This document shows, piece by piece, positions 17,168 to 25,656 of a stretch of DNA of 64,000 bases. Both the position numbers and the translations under genes were made by a program. How positions within the stretch are numbered: position 1 is the stretch's first letter; each line of letters begins with the position of its first letter. Origin of the DNA: Legionella hackeliae (lineage in GTDB: Bacteria; Pseudomonadota; Gammaproteobacteria; Legionellales; Legionellaceae); NCBI RefSeq assembly GCF_000953655.1, contig NZ_LN681225.1, forward strand, positions 377,001 through 441,000, read 5' to 3'. The notes beneath the pieces were generated by a model. The model had not been told where the DNA came from and searched no databases. It saw nothing but the letters and a program-made list of their open reading frames with translations.

Positions 17168-17638
17168 TTAAATAACCTTAATCGATAATTCCAAAATAAA
17201 TGTTGCGACTTCTTCTGGGTTATCAGGGTAGTTAATTAATGCTTTAATTTCTATAGGCTTATTAATACGTTCTTGTTTTACTTTGGATTCTTCAATCATC
17301 GCTTTTACAATGTCCCCCTGATTGCAGACGAAATACACATCCTTTTCAGGACGACGCAGGAATTGGGCTTTGAAAGACTTAAAGACAACAGAGACATTTA
17401 ATCTGGCTTGTTTGGCATGATAAAAACTGTGCATGCCCCCGGCAAGATCGGCTCCAACAGCCAGCGCACCAAAATACATGGACTTTAAGTGATTTTTACT
17501 GCGACGGGTTAGCGGTATTTTAACAACAATTGCTTGATCATTCAATTTGATTAGCTTAGGTCCCAAATAACCAATCAAAGGAATTTGAAAACGTCCAAAA
17601 GTCCAAAGAAAAAGTTTAAACCGGGTGAATGGTTTCAT
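17168..17638 (-). CDS. DUF4442 hotdog-fold protein
   Basis: A 156-residue protein of the DUF4442 group within the thioesterase hotdog superfamily. Typical are the opening FRLFLWTFGRFQIPLIGYLGP-like segment, VKIPLTRRSKNH, and SMYFGALAVGADLAGG, which matches the central helix of hotdog folds. A catalytic role on acyl-CoA or acyl carrier substrates is possible but not shown. Its ATG overlaps the BON gene stop by 4 nt. Confidence 0.75.
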   Translation of the reverse strand: MKPFTRFKLFLWTFGRFQIPLIGYLGPKLIKLNDQAIVVKIPLTRRSKNHLKSMYFGALAVGADLAGGMHSFYHAKQARLNVSVVFKSFKAQFLRRPEKDVYFVCNQGDIVKAMIEESKVKQERINKPIEIKALINYPDNPEEVATFILELSIKVI

Positions 17639-18192
17639 GAAGCTTCCTTGTCAATTTCTAGTCTTGAAATAATCTTTTTAACGCCCCGCACAGCAGTAAC
17701 TCGCTTTATAATCGCGCTAATGGCTTTTTCTTGTTTCAAGCTGCCTGATAGGGTTACTGTGCCATTGGTAGTCGTTGCATTGATGCCAACTAAGGGGATG
17801 GATTCGTCATCAAACACTTTTGCCTTTAACACGGCGGCCTCAACTTTGGTAGTAATATAAGCATCGGTAAATGCTGTATTTACTTGCTTAATAACCAACT
17901 CATCGGTATCGACTTCTTTGACTCCCTTTGTCATTTTAGCGAGTCTTAGAGCATCAACGAACGCTTGACGATCTTTAACATGTCCGCGCAAAGAGACGAC
18001 GCCATCATGAGTAGATACATAAATTTTCAATGGATTTAAATTGCGATTTTTTGTAAATTTTGCTGTGATTTTAGTCGTAATAACCGAGTCACTAAATTCT
18101 TGTTCAAATTCTTTCAAATTATTATCAGCATGTGCGCATGCAACTACGACTATAAGAAAGAAACTGACGAAAAATTTAAGTATTGCTTGCAT
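17635..18192 (-). CDS. Periplasmic BON-domain protein (OsmY-like)
   Basis: A 185-residue exported protein. The first 22 residues are a signal peptide (ending ACAHA). Two BON domains follow: about 35-105 (ITTKITAKFTKN...VVSLRGHVKDRQ) and 110-180 (ITTKVEAAVLKA...TVTLSGSLKQEK). OsmY-type proteins bind envelope lipids and are made under osmotic or stationary stress. Coupled by 4 nt to the DUF4442 gene. Confidence 0.87.
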   Translation of the reverse strand: MQAILKFFVSFFLIVVVACAHADNNLKEFEQEFSDSVITTKITAKFTKNRNLNPLKIYVSTHDGVVSLRGHVKDRQAFVDALRLAKMTKGVKEVDTDELVIKQVNTAFTDAYITTKVEAAVLKAKVFDDESIPLVGINATTTNGTVTLSGSLKQEKAISAIIKRVTAVRGVKKIISRLEIDKEAS

Positions 18193-18299
18193 GCTGTGTT
18201 TCCGTTAAAAAATCATGGCAAAGAGTATACCATTTTAATAAAGTCAACCAAGGTTTTTAAGCTGATTTTACAAAATCTTAAGAATAGGAGATGAAGGAT

Positions 18300-18659
18300 A
18301 TGCCCCATCTAACGTTGGAATACAGTTCTAATATCATTGAAAAAGATAAGCTGTTGAGTTTTTTTTCAGAATGTCATGCAATTTTGGCGACTTCTCTTCC
18401 TGCAAACCTGGCAAGTTGCAAAAGCCGAGCACTTTGCAGTGATATTTTTTACATTGCAGATGGAGACTCTAAACATGCTTTTATCCATCTTGACATTAAA
18501 GTAATGGCCGGTCGTAGCGATGAAACATTACAAAGCACAGCGCATCAACTAATGGAACTGCTTAATATTTACTTTGAGGAGTCAATGAAAAAATTTCAAC
18601 TACAAATTTCTATAGAAATCAGTGAATTAGGTGAGTTTTTCTTAAAATCTACCCGCTAA
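18300..18659 (+). CDS. 5-carboxymethyl-2-hydroxymuconate isomerase-like tautomerase
   Basis: A 119-residue protein of the CHMI (HpaF) family. The start at 18300 gives MPHLTLEYSSNI, so the catalytic N-terminal proline is exposed after Met removal; AGGAG at 18286-18290 lies 9 nt upstream of this ATG but touches the earlier ATG at 18291, which rules that one out. No other homoprotocatechuate genes are seen here, so its substrate may differ from the E. coli enzyme. Confidence 0.8.
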   Translation: MPHLTLEYSSNIIEKDKLLSFFSECHAILATSLPANLASCKSRALCSDIFYIADGDSKHAFIHLDIKVMAGRSDETLQSTAHQLMELLNIYFEESMKKFQLQISIEISELGEFFLKSTR

Positions 18660-18719
18660 GGTTTACTTTGTGATACATTGTGATTACTATTTGCTCTTTT
18701 TGCTTATTAAGAGGCTCTC

Positions 18720-19079
18720 ATGAAAGTTAAAGTGAAATATCTGCCTAGTGCTTGGTGTTTCCAATCTACAAAATACACCCCTTCGCAAGTTGATGAGCGA
18801 ATTAAGCTGGCTTTATTAAGATATGTGATAGAGGATCAAAAAATATGCCCTCAAAATTACAGTGAAGATATTCCAACATTTTTTATTGTTTCCAATCTGG
18901 TTAAATTGGGTTCTAAGTGGTCGTTTGATTTTAGCGAGCGAGGGGACGATTTAATTAAAAATGCAATTATAGATCCTCGCAATCCAATGGGAAAAACTGT
19001 AGTGACTGTTTATGAAGGAGTTACTTCTGTTCTTTACGACCATGAGAGTGAGGATATAGCGAAAATAGTAATTGGTTAA
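18720..19079 (+). CDS. Unknown small protein
   Basis: A 119-residue protein I do not recognise, starting MKVKVKYLPSAWCFQSTKY. No signal peptide or membrane segment. It has mixed alpha/beta character with a central PTFFIVSNLVKLG strand and a C-terminal KTVVTVYEGVTSVLYDH. A ribosome binding site (AAGAGG) is present a few bases upstream. It ends with a hairpin shared with the convergent IcmL-like gene. Confidence 0.6.
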   Translation: MKVKVKYLPSAWCFQSTKYTPSQVDERIKLALLRYVIEDQKICPQNYSEDIPTFFIVSNLVKLGSKWSFDFSERGDDLIKNAIIDPRNPMGKTVVTVYEGVTSVLYDHESEDIAKIVIG

Positions 19080-19084
19080 CTTAA

Positions 19085-19114
19085 ATTGTGGGACAAAATT
19101 TAATGTCTCACAAT
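19085..19114. terminator. Hairpin between convergent genes
   Basis: ATTGTGGGAC (19085-19094) pairs with GTCTCACAAT (19105-19114) with one G-T pair and a 10-nt loop. It lies across the end of the minus-strand IcmL-like gene and just after the plus-strand unknown gene. Confidence 0.5.
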
Positions 19115-19543
19115 ATTAACACTTTGCACCATAAAAGGAGGGTTATTTCCCTTAATAATAATGACTGAAAAATCCAGTTGAGAATGTAACTCCGGAATCA
19201 TAAACGATTGATTCACTCGCCAATAATAAATTCCGGAAAACACACCTTGCTCTGTTATGCTGGGTTTAGTTAAGGGGTAAGGATGTATAGTCAGTTGTTT
19301 CTTTTTTACCTCTGTAATTTGTTGGCTAAAAAAATTATGTAAAGCTGACCAGGCATTTAATGTATAACGCTTGCGTAAATCAGCAAAGTCAGTGTCAGTT
19401 TCGTTATAATTGATAGATAATGTGGCTAGTAAAGTTTGTTGAGACCATGCAGTGACATCAAGATCATTATCATTTGCATAATGAATAGATGGCGTAAAAA
19501 AACAAATGAAAAGTAAGGGCATTATTAATCGTTCAAATTTCAT
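19100..19543 (-). CDS. Orphan DotI/IcmL-like exported protein
   Basis: A 147-residue protein with an N-terminal hydrophobic signal (LIMPLLFICFFTPSIHYA) and a body matching the periplasmic half of DotI/IcmL: VTAWSQQTLLATLSINY, a FADLRKRYTLNAWSALHNFF helix, then GVFSGIYYWRVNQSFMI. DotI/IcmL is a core inner-membrane part of the Dot/Icm type IVB secretion system, but there the domain follows a membrane anchor and sits among icm genes. No other icm gene is here, so this is a paralogue of unknown use. I favour the ATG at 19543, 5 nt after AAGGA. Confidence 0.72.
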   Translation of the reverse strand: MKFERLIMPLLFICFFTPSIHYANDNDLDVTAWSQQTLLATLSINYNETDTDFADLRKRYTLNAWSALHNFFSQQITEVKKKQLTIHPYPLTKPSITEQGVFSGIYYWRVNQSFMIPELHSQLDFSVIIIKGNNPPFMVQSVNIVRH

Positions 19544-19653
19544 GATAGTCCTTATCATGCATTATGACTATACTCCTTACAGCTCAGTCACAAAATTATT
19601 TGTTTAAAAAGTATAGCAGAGCTATACTTGTTTTTTTTTGAATCAAATTTTAC

Positions 19654-22482
19654 ATGCATTACATTAGTATTCGCGGAGCGAAAACTCACAATCTAAAAAA
19701 TATCGATGTTGAAATTCCTCGCAATCAGTTAACAGTAATTACTGGTCTGTCTGGCTCAGGTAAGTCGTCGTTAGCGTTCGATACTTTATATGCAGAAGGA
19801 CAACGTCGTTATGTCGAGTCCTTGTCTGCGTACGCGCGTCAATTTTTATCCATGATGGAAAAGCCAGAGGTTGATTCCATTGAGGGATTATCGCCAGCAA
19901 TTTCTATCGAACAAAAAGCAACTTCGCATAATCCGCGTTCAACCGTAGGTACTATTACAGAGATTTATGATTACTTGCGGCTTTTATTTGCTCGTGTAGG
20001 TGAGCCTCGTTGCCCTACACACGGTGTGAGTTTGCATGCTCAAACGATCAGTCAAATGGTGGATCAGGTTTTAGCGCTGCCGGAAGGTGCCAAAGCGATG
20101 ATTCTTGCTCCTGTTGTTCGTGAGCGTAAAGGGGAACATGTACAGCTCCTGCAACAATTACAGGCCCAGGGTTATGTGCGCGCCCGGATTGATGGTGAAA
20201 TCTATGAGCTGGATGAACCACCAAAATTAAGTTTGAGACAAAAACATACTATAGAAGTGGTTGTTGACCGCTTTAAGGTTCGTTCCGACCTCGCGCAACG
20301 CTTAAGTGAATCCTTTGAAAATGCTTTGAATTTGGCAGAAGGATTAGCAATAGTCTCGGCAGTCGACAAAGAATTTAATGAGATAGTATTCTCATCAAAA
20401 TTTGCTTGTTCTGAATGTGGTTACAGCTTAAGTGAGTTGGAACCCCGGTTGTTTTCATTTAATAATCCGATGGGGGCTTGCCCTACTTGCGATGGTTTAG
20501 GTGTTAATCAATTTTTTGACCCAGAAAGGGTAGTTCATGAACCTTCTGCCAGTTTAGCCGAGGGAGCTATTCGTGGTTGGGATAAAAAAACGACTTACTA
20601 TTATCCAATGCTGGAGTCATTAGCACGCCATTTTAATTTTGATGTCGAAACTCCCTTCTGTGATCTGCCTGAGTCAATCCAAACTACTATTCTTTATGGC
20701 AGTAAAGAATTGATTGATTTTCATTATCAGCGACCTCATGGCGGTTTTATGTCGAAAAGACATAGCTTTGAGGGAGTAATTCCGAATATGCAGCGCCGTT
20801 ATCGTGAATCAGACTCGTCTATGGTACGTGAAGAATTGGCGAAATATCTTTCCTCTCGTCCTTGTGAGACCTGTGCTGGAGCGCGTTTGCGCGAAGAGGC
20901 TCGACATGTTTTTGTTGATGATAAAAATTTGCCAGAAATTACGGCTTATCCTATTGAGGAAGCTTTTGAGTTTTTCCGGGGCTTGCAGCTAACAGGTTAT
21001 CGTGGCGAAATTGCCTCCAAAATCAATAAAGAAATTGTTGAACGTTTGGGTTTTTTGGTAAATGTAGGATTGGATTACTTATCCCTCGCTCGTAGTGCCG
21101 AAACGTTATCGGGTGGTGAAGCTCAAAGAATTCGTTTAGCTAGCCAAATTGGATCTGGCTTGGTAGGAGTAATGTATATTCTCGATGAGCCATCAATTGG
21201 ATTGCATCAACGTGATAATGAGCGTCTATTAAAAACGCTCTTACATTTGCGCAACCTGGGTAACACTGTCATTGTTGTTGAACATGATGAAGATGCCATA
21301 CGTGCTGCTGATTTTGTGTTGGATATAGGGCCTGGTGCCGGTGTTCATGGAGGCCAAATTGTCGCCCAAGGAACGCCTGCCGAAATTATGAAAAATAAGC
21401 AATCGCTTACCGGTCAATACCTTGCGGGCTTTCAATCAATTCCAGTGCCTGAACGTCGTATTGCTCATAATAAAGAAAAAATGCTGCAGCTAAGAGGAGT
21501 GCAGTGCAACAATTTAAAGAACGTGAATGTCAATATTCCTTTAGGCGTTATTACCTGCGTTACTGGCGTTTCTGGTTCTGGCAAGTCAAGTTTAATCAAT
21601 GACACACTTTATCCTATTGCTGCGAATAAATTGAACCGTGCTAGTCTTCTAACTCCAGGTTCTGTTAAAGAAATTAAAGGACTGGAACTTTGTGACAAAG
21701 TCATTGATATCGACCAAAGTCCAATTGGTCGCACGCCACGCTCTAATCCTGCGACCTACACGGGCTTATTTACACCTATTCGCGAATTGTTTTCAGGAAC
21801 ACCTGAGTCTCGAGCACGCGGCTATCAGCCCGGGCGTTTTAGTTTTAATGTGCGTGGCGGACGCTGTGAAGCATGTCAAGGAGATGGCTTAATTAAAGTG
21901 GAAATGCATTTCTTGCCCGATATTTATGTTGCTTGTGATGTTTGTAAAGGAAAACGCTATAATCGCGAAACGCTGGAAATTCAATATAAGGGCAAAAACA
22001 TTCACGAAGTGCTGGATATGACTGTTGAAGATGCGCGAACCTTTTTTGATGCAATTCCAGTCGTTGCCAGAAAATGCCAAACATTAATTGATGTTGGACT
22101 TTCCTATATCCGATTGGGGCAAAGTGCAACAACACTTTCCGGGGGAGAGGCCCAACGTATTAAGTTAGCGCGTGAGCTATCTAAAAGAGATACTGGCAAT
22201 ACCCTCTATATTCTTGATGAGCCGACAACTGGATTACATTTTCACGATACCAAACAATTGCTGAGTGTTCTTAATCGCTTAAGGGAACAGGGTAATACAA
22301 TTATTATCATTGAGCATAATTTAGATGTGATAAAAACAGCCGACTGGATTATTGATCTTGGTCCCGAGGGGGGGAGCAAAGGCGGTCAAATTATTGCCAG
22401 TGGAACCCCGGAAGAGGTTGCTGGCTGTAAAGAATCATATACCGGACAGTTTTTAAAACCCTTGTTAAGTAAGCGAGGGTAG
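19654..22482 (+). CDS. uvrA: UvrABC excision nuclease subunit A
   Basis: A 942-residue DNA damage-sensing ABC ATPase for nucleotide excision repair; E. coli UvrA has 940. Both halves are complete: Walker [10 protein letters not shown] near 32 and GVSGSGKSS near 640, two LSGGEAQRI(R/K)LA signatures, and zinc modules CSECGYS...CPTC near 254-283 and CEACQGDG...CDVC near 740-768. No defect is seen. It stands alone; the damage response is likely through LexA, but I see no clear LexA box. Confidence 0.98.
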   Translation: MHYISIRGAKTHNLKNIDVEIPRNQLTVITGLSGSGKSSLAFDTLYAEGQRRYVESLSAYARQFLSMMEKPEVDSIEGLSPAISIEQKATSHNPRSTVGTITEIYDYLRLLFARVGEPRCPTHGVSLHAQTISQMVDQVLALPEGAKAMILAPVVRERKGEHVQLLQQLQAQGYVRARIDGEIYELDEPPKLSLRQKHTIEVVVDRFKVRSDLAQRLSESFENALNLAEGLAIVSAVDKEFNEIVFSSKFACSECGYSLSELEPRLFSFNNPMGACPTCDGLGVNQFFDPERVVHEPSASLAEGAIRGWDKKTTYYYPMLESLARHFNFDVETPFCDLPESIQTTILYGSKELIDFHYQRPHGGFMSKRHSFEGVIPNMQRRYRESDSSMVREELAKYLSSRPCETCAGARLREEARHVFVDDKNLPEITAYPIEEAFEFFRGLQLTGYRGEIASKINKEIVERLGFLVNVGLDYLSLARSAETLSGGEAQRIRLASQIGSGLVGVMYILDEPSIGLHQRDNERLLKTLLHLRNLGNTVIVVEHDEDAIRAADFVLDIGPGAGVHGGQIVAQGTPAEIMKNKQSLTGQYLAGFQSIPVPERRIAHNKEKMLQLRGVQCNNLKNVNVNIPLGVITCVTGVSGSGKSSLINDTLYPIAANKLNRASLLTPGSVKEIKGLELCDKVIDIDQSPIGRTPRSNPATYTGLFTPIRELFSGTPESRARGYQPGRFSFNVRGGRCEACQGDGLIKVEMHFLPDIYVACDVCKGKRYNRETLEIQYKGKNIHEVLDMTVEDARTFFDAIPVVARKCQTLIDVGLSYIRLGQSATTLSGGEAQRIKLARELSKRDTGNTLYILDEPTTGLHFHDTKQLLSVLNRLREQGNTIIIIEHNLDVIKTADWIIDLGPEGGSKGGQIIASGTPEEVAGCKESYTGQFLKPLLSKRG

Positions 22483-22493
22483 GGCGCCCTTGT

Positions 22494-22600
22494 ATTGGAT
22501 TGCTTCGCAGTGCTGCCAAAAACCAGTTCATAATCATTCTAAGTCCGGTCGCGATACAAGTCCTCGTCATTGCGAACGCAGTGAAGCAAGCAATTCTCTT
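22494..22600. repeat. Imperfect intergenic inverted repeat
   Basis: The left side holds TTGGATTGCTTCGCAGTGCT and the right side CGTCATTGCGAACGCAG followed by TGAAGCAAGCAAT. The ends are roughly complementary (ATTGCTTCG..CAGTG against CACTG..GAAGCAAGCAAT). The CGTCATTGCGA-CGCAGTGAAGCAA type is one I know as a dispersed palindromic intergenic repeat in several gammaproteobacteria. It lies between the uvrA stop and a terminator. Confidence 0.5.
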
Positions 22601-22610
22601 AATTGAAAAA

Positions 22611-22643
22611 AAAGAGTGGTTTTGTAAACAATAACCACTCTTT
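22611..22643 (-). terminator. Rho-independent terminator of the cytochrome gene
   Basis: AAAGAGTGGTT (22611-22621) pairs perfectly with AACCACTCTTT (22633-22643) around an 11-nt loop. On the minus strand the stem is followed by a run of U, fitting the cytochrome gene that ends at 22661; it may also stop uvrA read-through. Confidence 0.75.
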
Positions 22644-22660
22644 AATACTGGGAATTAACC

Positions 22661-23845
22661 TTACAGTGCTTTCATAAAGGTTGTTAAATCTTCTTTTTCC
22701 TGTTGTGTTAATTTCAACTCCAGGATGAGATTAAAGAACTCCACTGTATCAGCTAAGGTCAACAAACGACCATTGTGAAGATACGGTGGTGAGTCTTTGA
22801 TTCCGCGCAAGGGAAAGGTTTTGATTGAACCATCGCCAATAGCCTTCATTTTATTTACCATCACAGGCTTCAAGAAACGCTCAGTTTTTAGGTTATGCAT
22901 GGTATTATCGGTGTAATAAGGAGGCGTGTGGCAAGTCGCACATTTGGCTTTGCCAAAAAATAAGGCCTCTCCACGTAGCTCTGCTTCTGTCGCTTTCGTT
23001 GGGTCCAAATGGCCATCAATGGCTAATTTAGGTGCTGGTGGGAAATCTAATAACTCCTGGAATTCCGCCATAAAATGAATTTGGCTACCGCGTTCAAGAA
23101 TGTTCACACCCTTTTTCGTTGCTATGACGGGATCTCCATCAAAATAAGCGGCGCGTTGTTCAAATTCGGTAAAATCTTCGACGCTTTTGAGTGCCCGTTG
23201 TGAACCAAATAAGCGCTGGATATTAACGCCTCTTAGGCTTGGTGTATCGAGACGGTGCCGTACTTCTTGAGGGCGAATATCACCGACAAGGTGCGTGGAT
23301 GCGTTGGTATGACCATTCGCATGGCAATCAAAACAAGCAACGCCACGGCTTGGAATTTTAGTACGACGATCGTCTGTTTGATTAAACTGTTGTTGTGGGA
23401 ACGGTGTCACTAATAACCTTAAACCTTCTAATTGCTTAGGATTTAGTATTCCGTTAAAAAGCTCAAAATAGTTATTAATGGTGACCAATTTTCCTTGCGA
23501 TACATCGCCTAAATCAGGTCGCGTTGTCAGGAAAATAGGTGCTGGGAAAGGGGGTAAGAAATGATCAGGCAAATCAAAATCCAAATCAAAACGAGTTAAA
23601 TCGCGATTTTCCTGTTTATTAATTTCATCAATTGCGAATTTGGGAAAAAGCATGCCTCCTTCAGGATGATTCGGATGAGGTAACGGCAAAAATCCTTGAG
23701 GATATACCCCTTTTTCTTTAATCTCATCTGGCGTCATTTTGGCCAGCATATCCCAAGTGATGCCTTCAGGCAGCTTTACGCGCACGCCTTCCTGAATAGG
23801 CTTTCCATTTGACATTTTGGTATCAGTGGAAGGTTTGTTGCTCAT
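22661..23845 (-). CDS. Di-heme cytochrome c peroxidase-like protein without visible signal peptide
   Basis: A 394-residue protein with two heme-c sites: CFDCH near residue 173 and CATCH near residue 299, and a C-terminal FPLRGIKDSPPYLHNGRLLTL block typical of the CcpA/MauG-like family (axial Met/His region). Such proteins mature in the periplasm, yet the N terminus (MSNKPSTDTKMSNGKPIQ) has no hydrophobic signal. The same frame stays open upstream to about 23950 without an ATG, GTG or TTG, and would encode plausible protein (NGKDGPSLIAHNFIDPWCIE). The start may be wrong or the 5' end altered. Confidence 0.75.
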   Translation of the reverse strand: MSNKPSTDTKMSNGKPIQEGVRVKLPEGITWDMLAKMTPDEIKEKGVYPQGFLPLPHPNHPEGGMLFPKFAIDEINKQENRDLTRFDLDFDLPDHFLPPFPAPIFLTTRPDLGDVSQGKLVTINNYFELFNGILNPKQLEGLRLLVTPFPQQQFNQTDDRRTKIPSRGVACFDCHANGHTNASTHLVGDIRPQEVRHRLDTPSLRGVNIQRLFGSQRALKSVEDFTEFEQRAAYFDGDPVIATKKGVNILERGSQIHFMAEFQELLDFPPAPKLAIDGHLDPTKATEAELRGEALFFGKAKCATCHTPPYYTDNTMHNLKTERFLKPVMVNKMKAIGDGSIKTFPLRGIKDSPPYLHNGRLLTLADTVEFFNLILELKLTQQEKEDLTTFMKAL

Positions 23846-23969
23846 GATGCATAAGCGTCCTGTTTCTAAACCATTTTTTTCAATACACCACGGATCAATA
23901 AAGTTATGTGCGATGAGCGATGGGCCGTCTTTGCCGTTGACAATGAGTATCGCTTACTCTAGAGTACGT

Positions 23970-24058
23970 GCCTTCACCGGGGGTGCTTTGCAGTGATGCA
24001 AGGCTGAGAAAAACCCTTATAACCTGCTCTGGTTAAAACCTGCGGAGGGAGTGTGAGA
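23970..24058 (+). promoter_or_regulatory. TPP (THI-box) riboswitch
   Basis: The conserved core blocks are present in order: CCGGGGGTGC near 23977, GGCTGAGAA at 24002-24010 with ACCC after it, AACCTGCTCTGGTTAAAACC (the ACCTGATCTGG block) at 24021-24040, and TGCGGAGGGAGTG at 24041-24053. The outer stem is CTTCAC with GTGTGAG. It lies 70 nt before thiE and should switch off thiE-thiM when thiamine pyrophosphate is plentiful. Confidence 0.92.
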
Positions 24059-24128
24059 CCAGACTATTTATATAGCAGCTCCGCTATGCTGTCTCCATTC
24101 CTTTCACTATTTTTTAGTCAAGGATATT

Positions 24129-24785
24129 ATGCGAGACCCTTTTTATAAATTCATGTTGATCACTCATCGACAACAGATTTCATTGCCAGCCTATTTACGT
24201 TTTATCGAACAGTGCGTTGCCTCAGGTGCCGGTATAACCAGTGTGCAACTTCGTGAAAAGAAGGCGTCTTTCCAAGAGTTATTGCCCTTTGCCTCCGAAC
24301 TCCATGCACTTCTAAAGTCCTATCAAATTCCTCTGATTATTAATGACAATATTAAGCTCGCCCTGGAAATAGATGCTGAAGGGGTGCATTTAGGTCAAAC
24401 TGATGGCTCGCCTGTGCAAGCCAGACAAGTTTTAGGTGCAAATAAGTTGCTGGGTTTGTCGATTGAAAGTGAAGAGGAGTTGGTACGAGCGAACAATTAC
24501 GAGCTAAACTATATTGCAGCGAGTGCTGTTTTTGCGAGCAAGCATAAGCATAATCTTCGACGACTTTGGGGGATTGATGGTGTGAGGGAATTGGCCCGAT
24601 GTTCTTTACATCCCATAGTTGCTATTGGGGGTATTCATCAATTGAATGTCATTGAAGTACTCTCCGCTGGTGCAAAAGGCATTGCTGTTATTGAAGCTCT
24701 TCATGATGCAGAGGAACCTGCGGTGATGGCCCGAAAACTCCGTTATTTAATAGAAGGAAGAGAATATGCTGGCGTTAATGAATGA
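24129..24785 (+). CDS. thiE: Thiamine-phosphate synthase ThiE
   Basis: A 218-residue TIM-barrel enzyme that joins HMP-pyrophosphate and hydroxyethylthiazole phosphate. Family marks are VQLREK near residue 37, IINDNIKLALEIDAEGVHLGQ, and the C-terminal AIGGIHQLNVIEVLSAGAKG. In the usual LGxS/SxHxxEE position it has LGLSIESEEEL, with E where His is common. The gene lies behind the TPP riboswitch and overlaps thiM by about 8-20 nt. Confidence 0.93.
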   Translation: MRDPFYKFMLITHRQQISLPAYLRFIEQCVASGAGITSVQLREKKASFQELLPFASELHALLKSYQIPLIINDNIKLALEIDAEGVHLGQTDGSPVQARQVLGANKLLGLSIESEEELVRANNYELNYIAASAVFASKHKHNLRRLWGIDGVRELARCSLHPIVAIGGIHQLNVIEVLSAGAKGIAVIEALHDAEEPAVMARKLRYLIEGREYAGVNE

Positions 24786-25569
24786 ATTAGAGTTATCAGT
24801 AGTCAATTTACGCCAAGAAAAACCACTTGTCTTATGCTTAACCAATGTTGTTACCATGGATTTTATGGCGAATAGCTTACTGGCTTTAGGGGCTGCGCCA
24901 TTAATGTCTGAAGCGGAAGAAGAAATTGAAGAATTAGTGAACATTAGTGATGCAGTGAATATTAATTTAGGAACCCTTCATCCCGCCTTTTGTGCAAGAA
25001 TTCAAAAAGCTGTTGAAGCAGCGGCCGCACGAAAAAAACCAATAATTTTTGATCCTGTAGGCGCTGGGGCGAGTCAACTGAGGACAGATACTGCCAGAAT
25101 GTTACTGCCTTATGTCAATGTAATTCGTGGTAATGCCAGTGAGATACTTGCTCTTGGAGGAGAACATAGTCATACCAAAGGAGTCGAAACAGTCGACAAT
25201 GTCAGCACAGCCACGGATATAGCCAATCAACTTGCACAAGGAAATAAAATAGTTATTGTTAGTGGCCCTGTTGATTACATTACAGACGGCACACAAGCAA
25301 GTTATTTACCGTTTGGATCACCGTTAATGCCACTTATTACTGGGATGGGTTGTACATTGACTGCGGTGATTGCTGCTTTTGCAGCCTTGCAGAATGATTT
25401 CTATAAAGCGGCGCTAATGGCAACTGCCTATTTTGGTTTATGTGGTCAATTAGCTTACACCAAAACAAAAGAACCAGGCTCTTATAAGGCGCGTTTTGTG
25501 GACAGCTTACACGCCCCCGATTGGCCTTTATTCAAAGGATTGCTTTTGGCTGCAAATCATTCAGAGTAA
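24766..25569 (+). CDS. thiM: Hydroxyethylthiazole kinase ThiM
   Basis: A 267-residue kinase that phosphorylates thiazole alcohol for thiamine salvage. Marks are CLTNVVTMDFMANSLLALGAAPLM, the IIFDPVGAGAS strand, IRGNASEILAL, and the anion-hole/catalytic LITGMGCTLTAVIAAF. The start could also be the ATG at 24778, 12 nt later. With thiE here and thiD at 27.5 kb, and no thiC/G nearby, the window supports salvage of both thiamine halves. Confidence 0.93.
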   Translation: MLALMNELELSVVNLRQEKPLVLCLTNVVTMDFMANSLLALGAAPLMSEAEEEIEELVNISDAVNINLGTLHPAFCARIQKAVEAAAARKKPIIFDPVGAGASQLRTDTARMLLPYVNVIRGNASEILALGGEHSHTKGVETVDNVSTATDIANQLAQGNKIVIVSGPVDYITDGTQASYLPFGSPLMPLITGMGCTLTAVIAAFAALQNDFYKAALMATAYFGLCGQLAYTKTKEPGSYKARFVDSLHAPDWPLFKGLLLAANHSE

Positions 25570-25656
25570 AGTATTTTTGTTTTCCCTTAGAATCTCTTCT
25601 ACGCTTAAAGGATAAGAAAAAAGTCGCCTGGGTTATGGTTTTGCTATGGGGAAAAC

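Noticed and set aside
23955..23966. Perfect palindrome TACTCTAGAGTA upstream of the TPP riboswitch
   Set aside because: Twelve bases alone is not enough to call an operator; it may be part of the promoter, no matching factor known to me.
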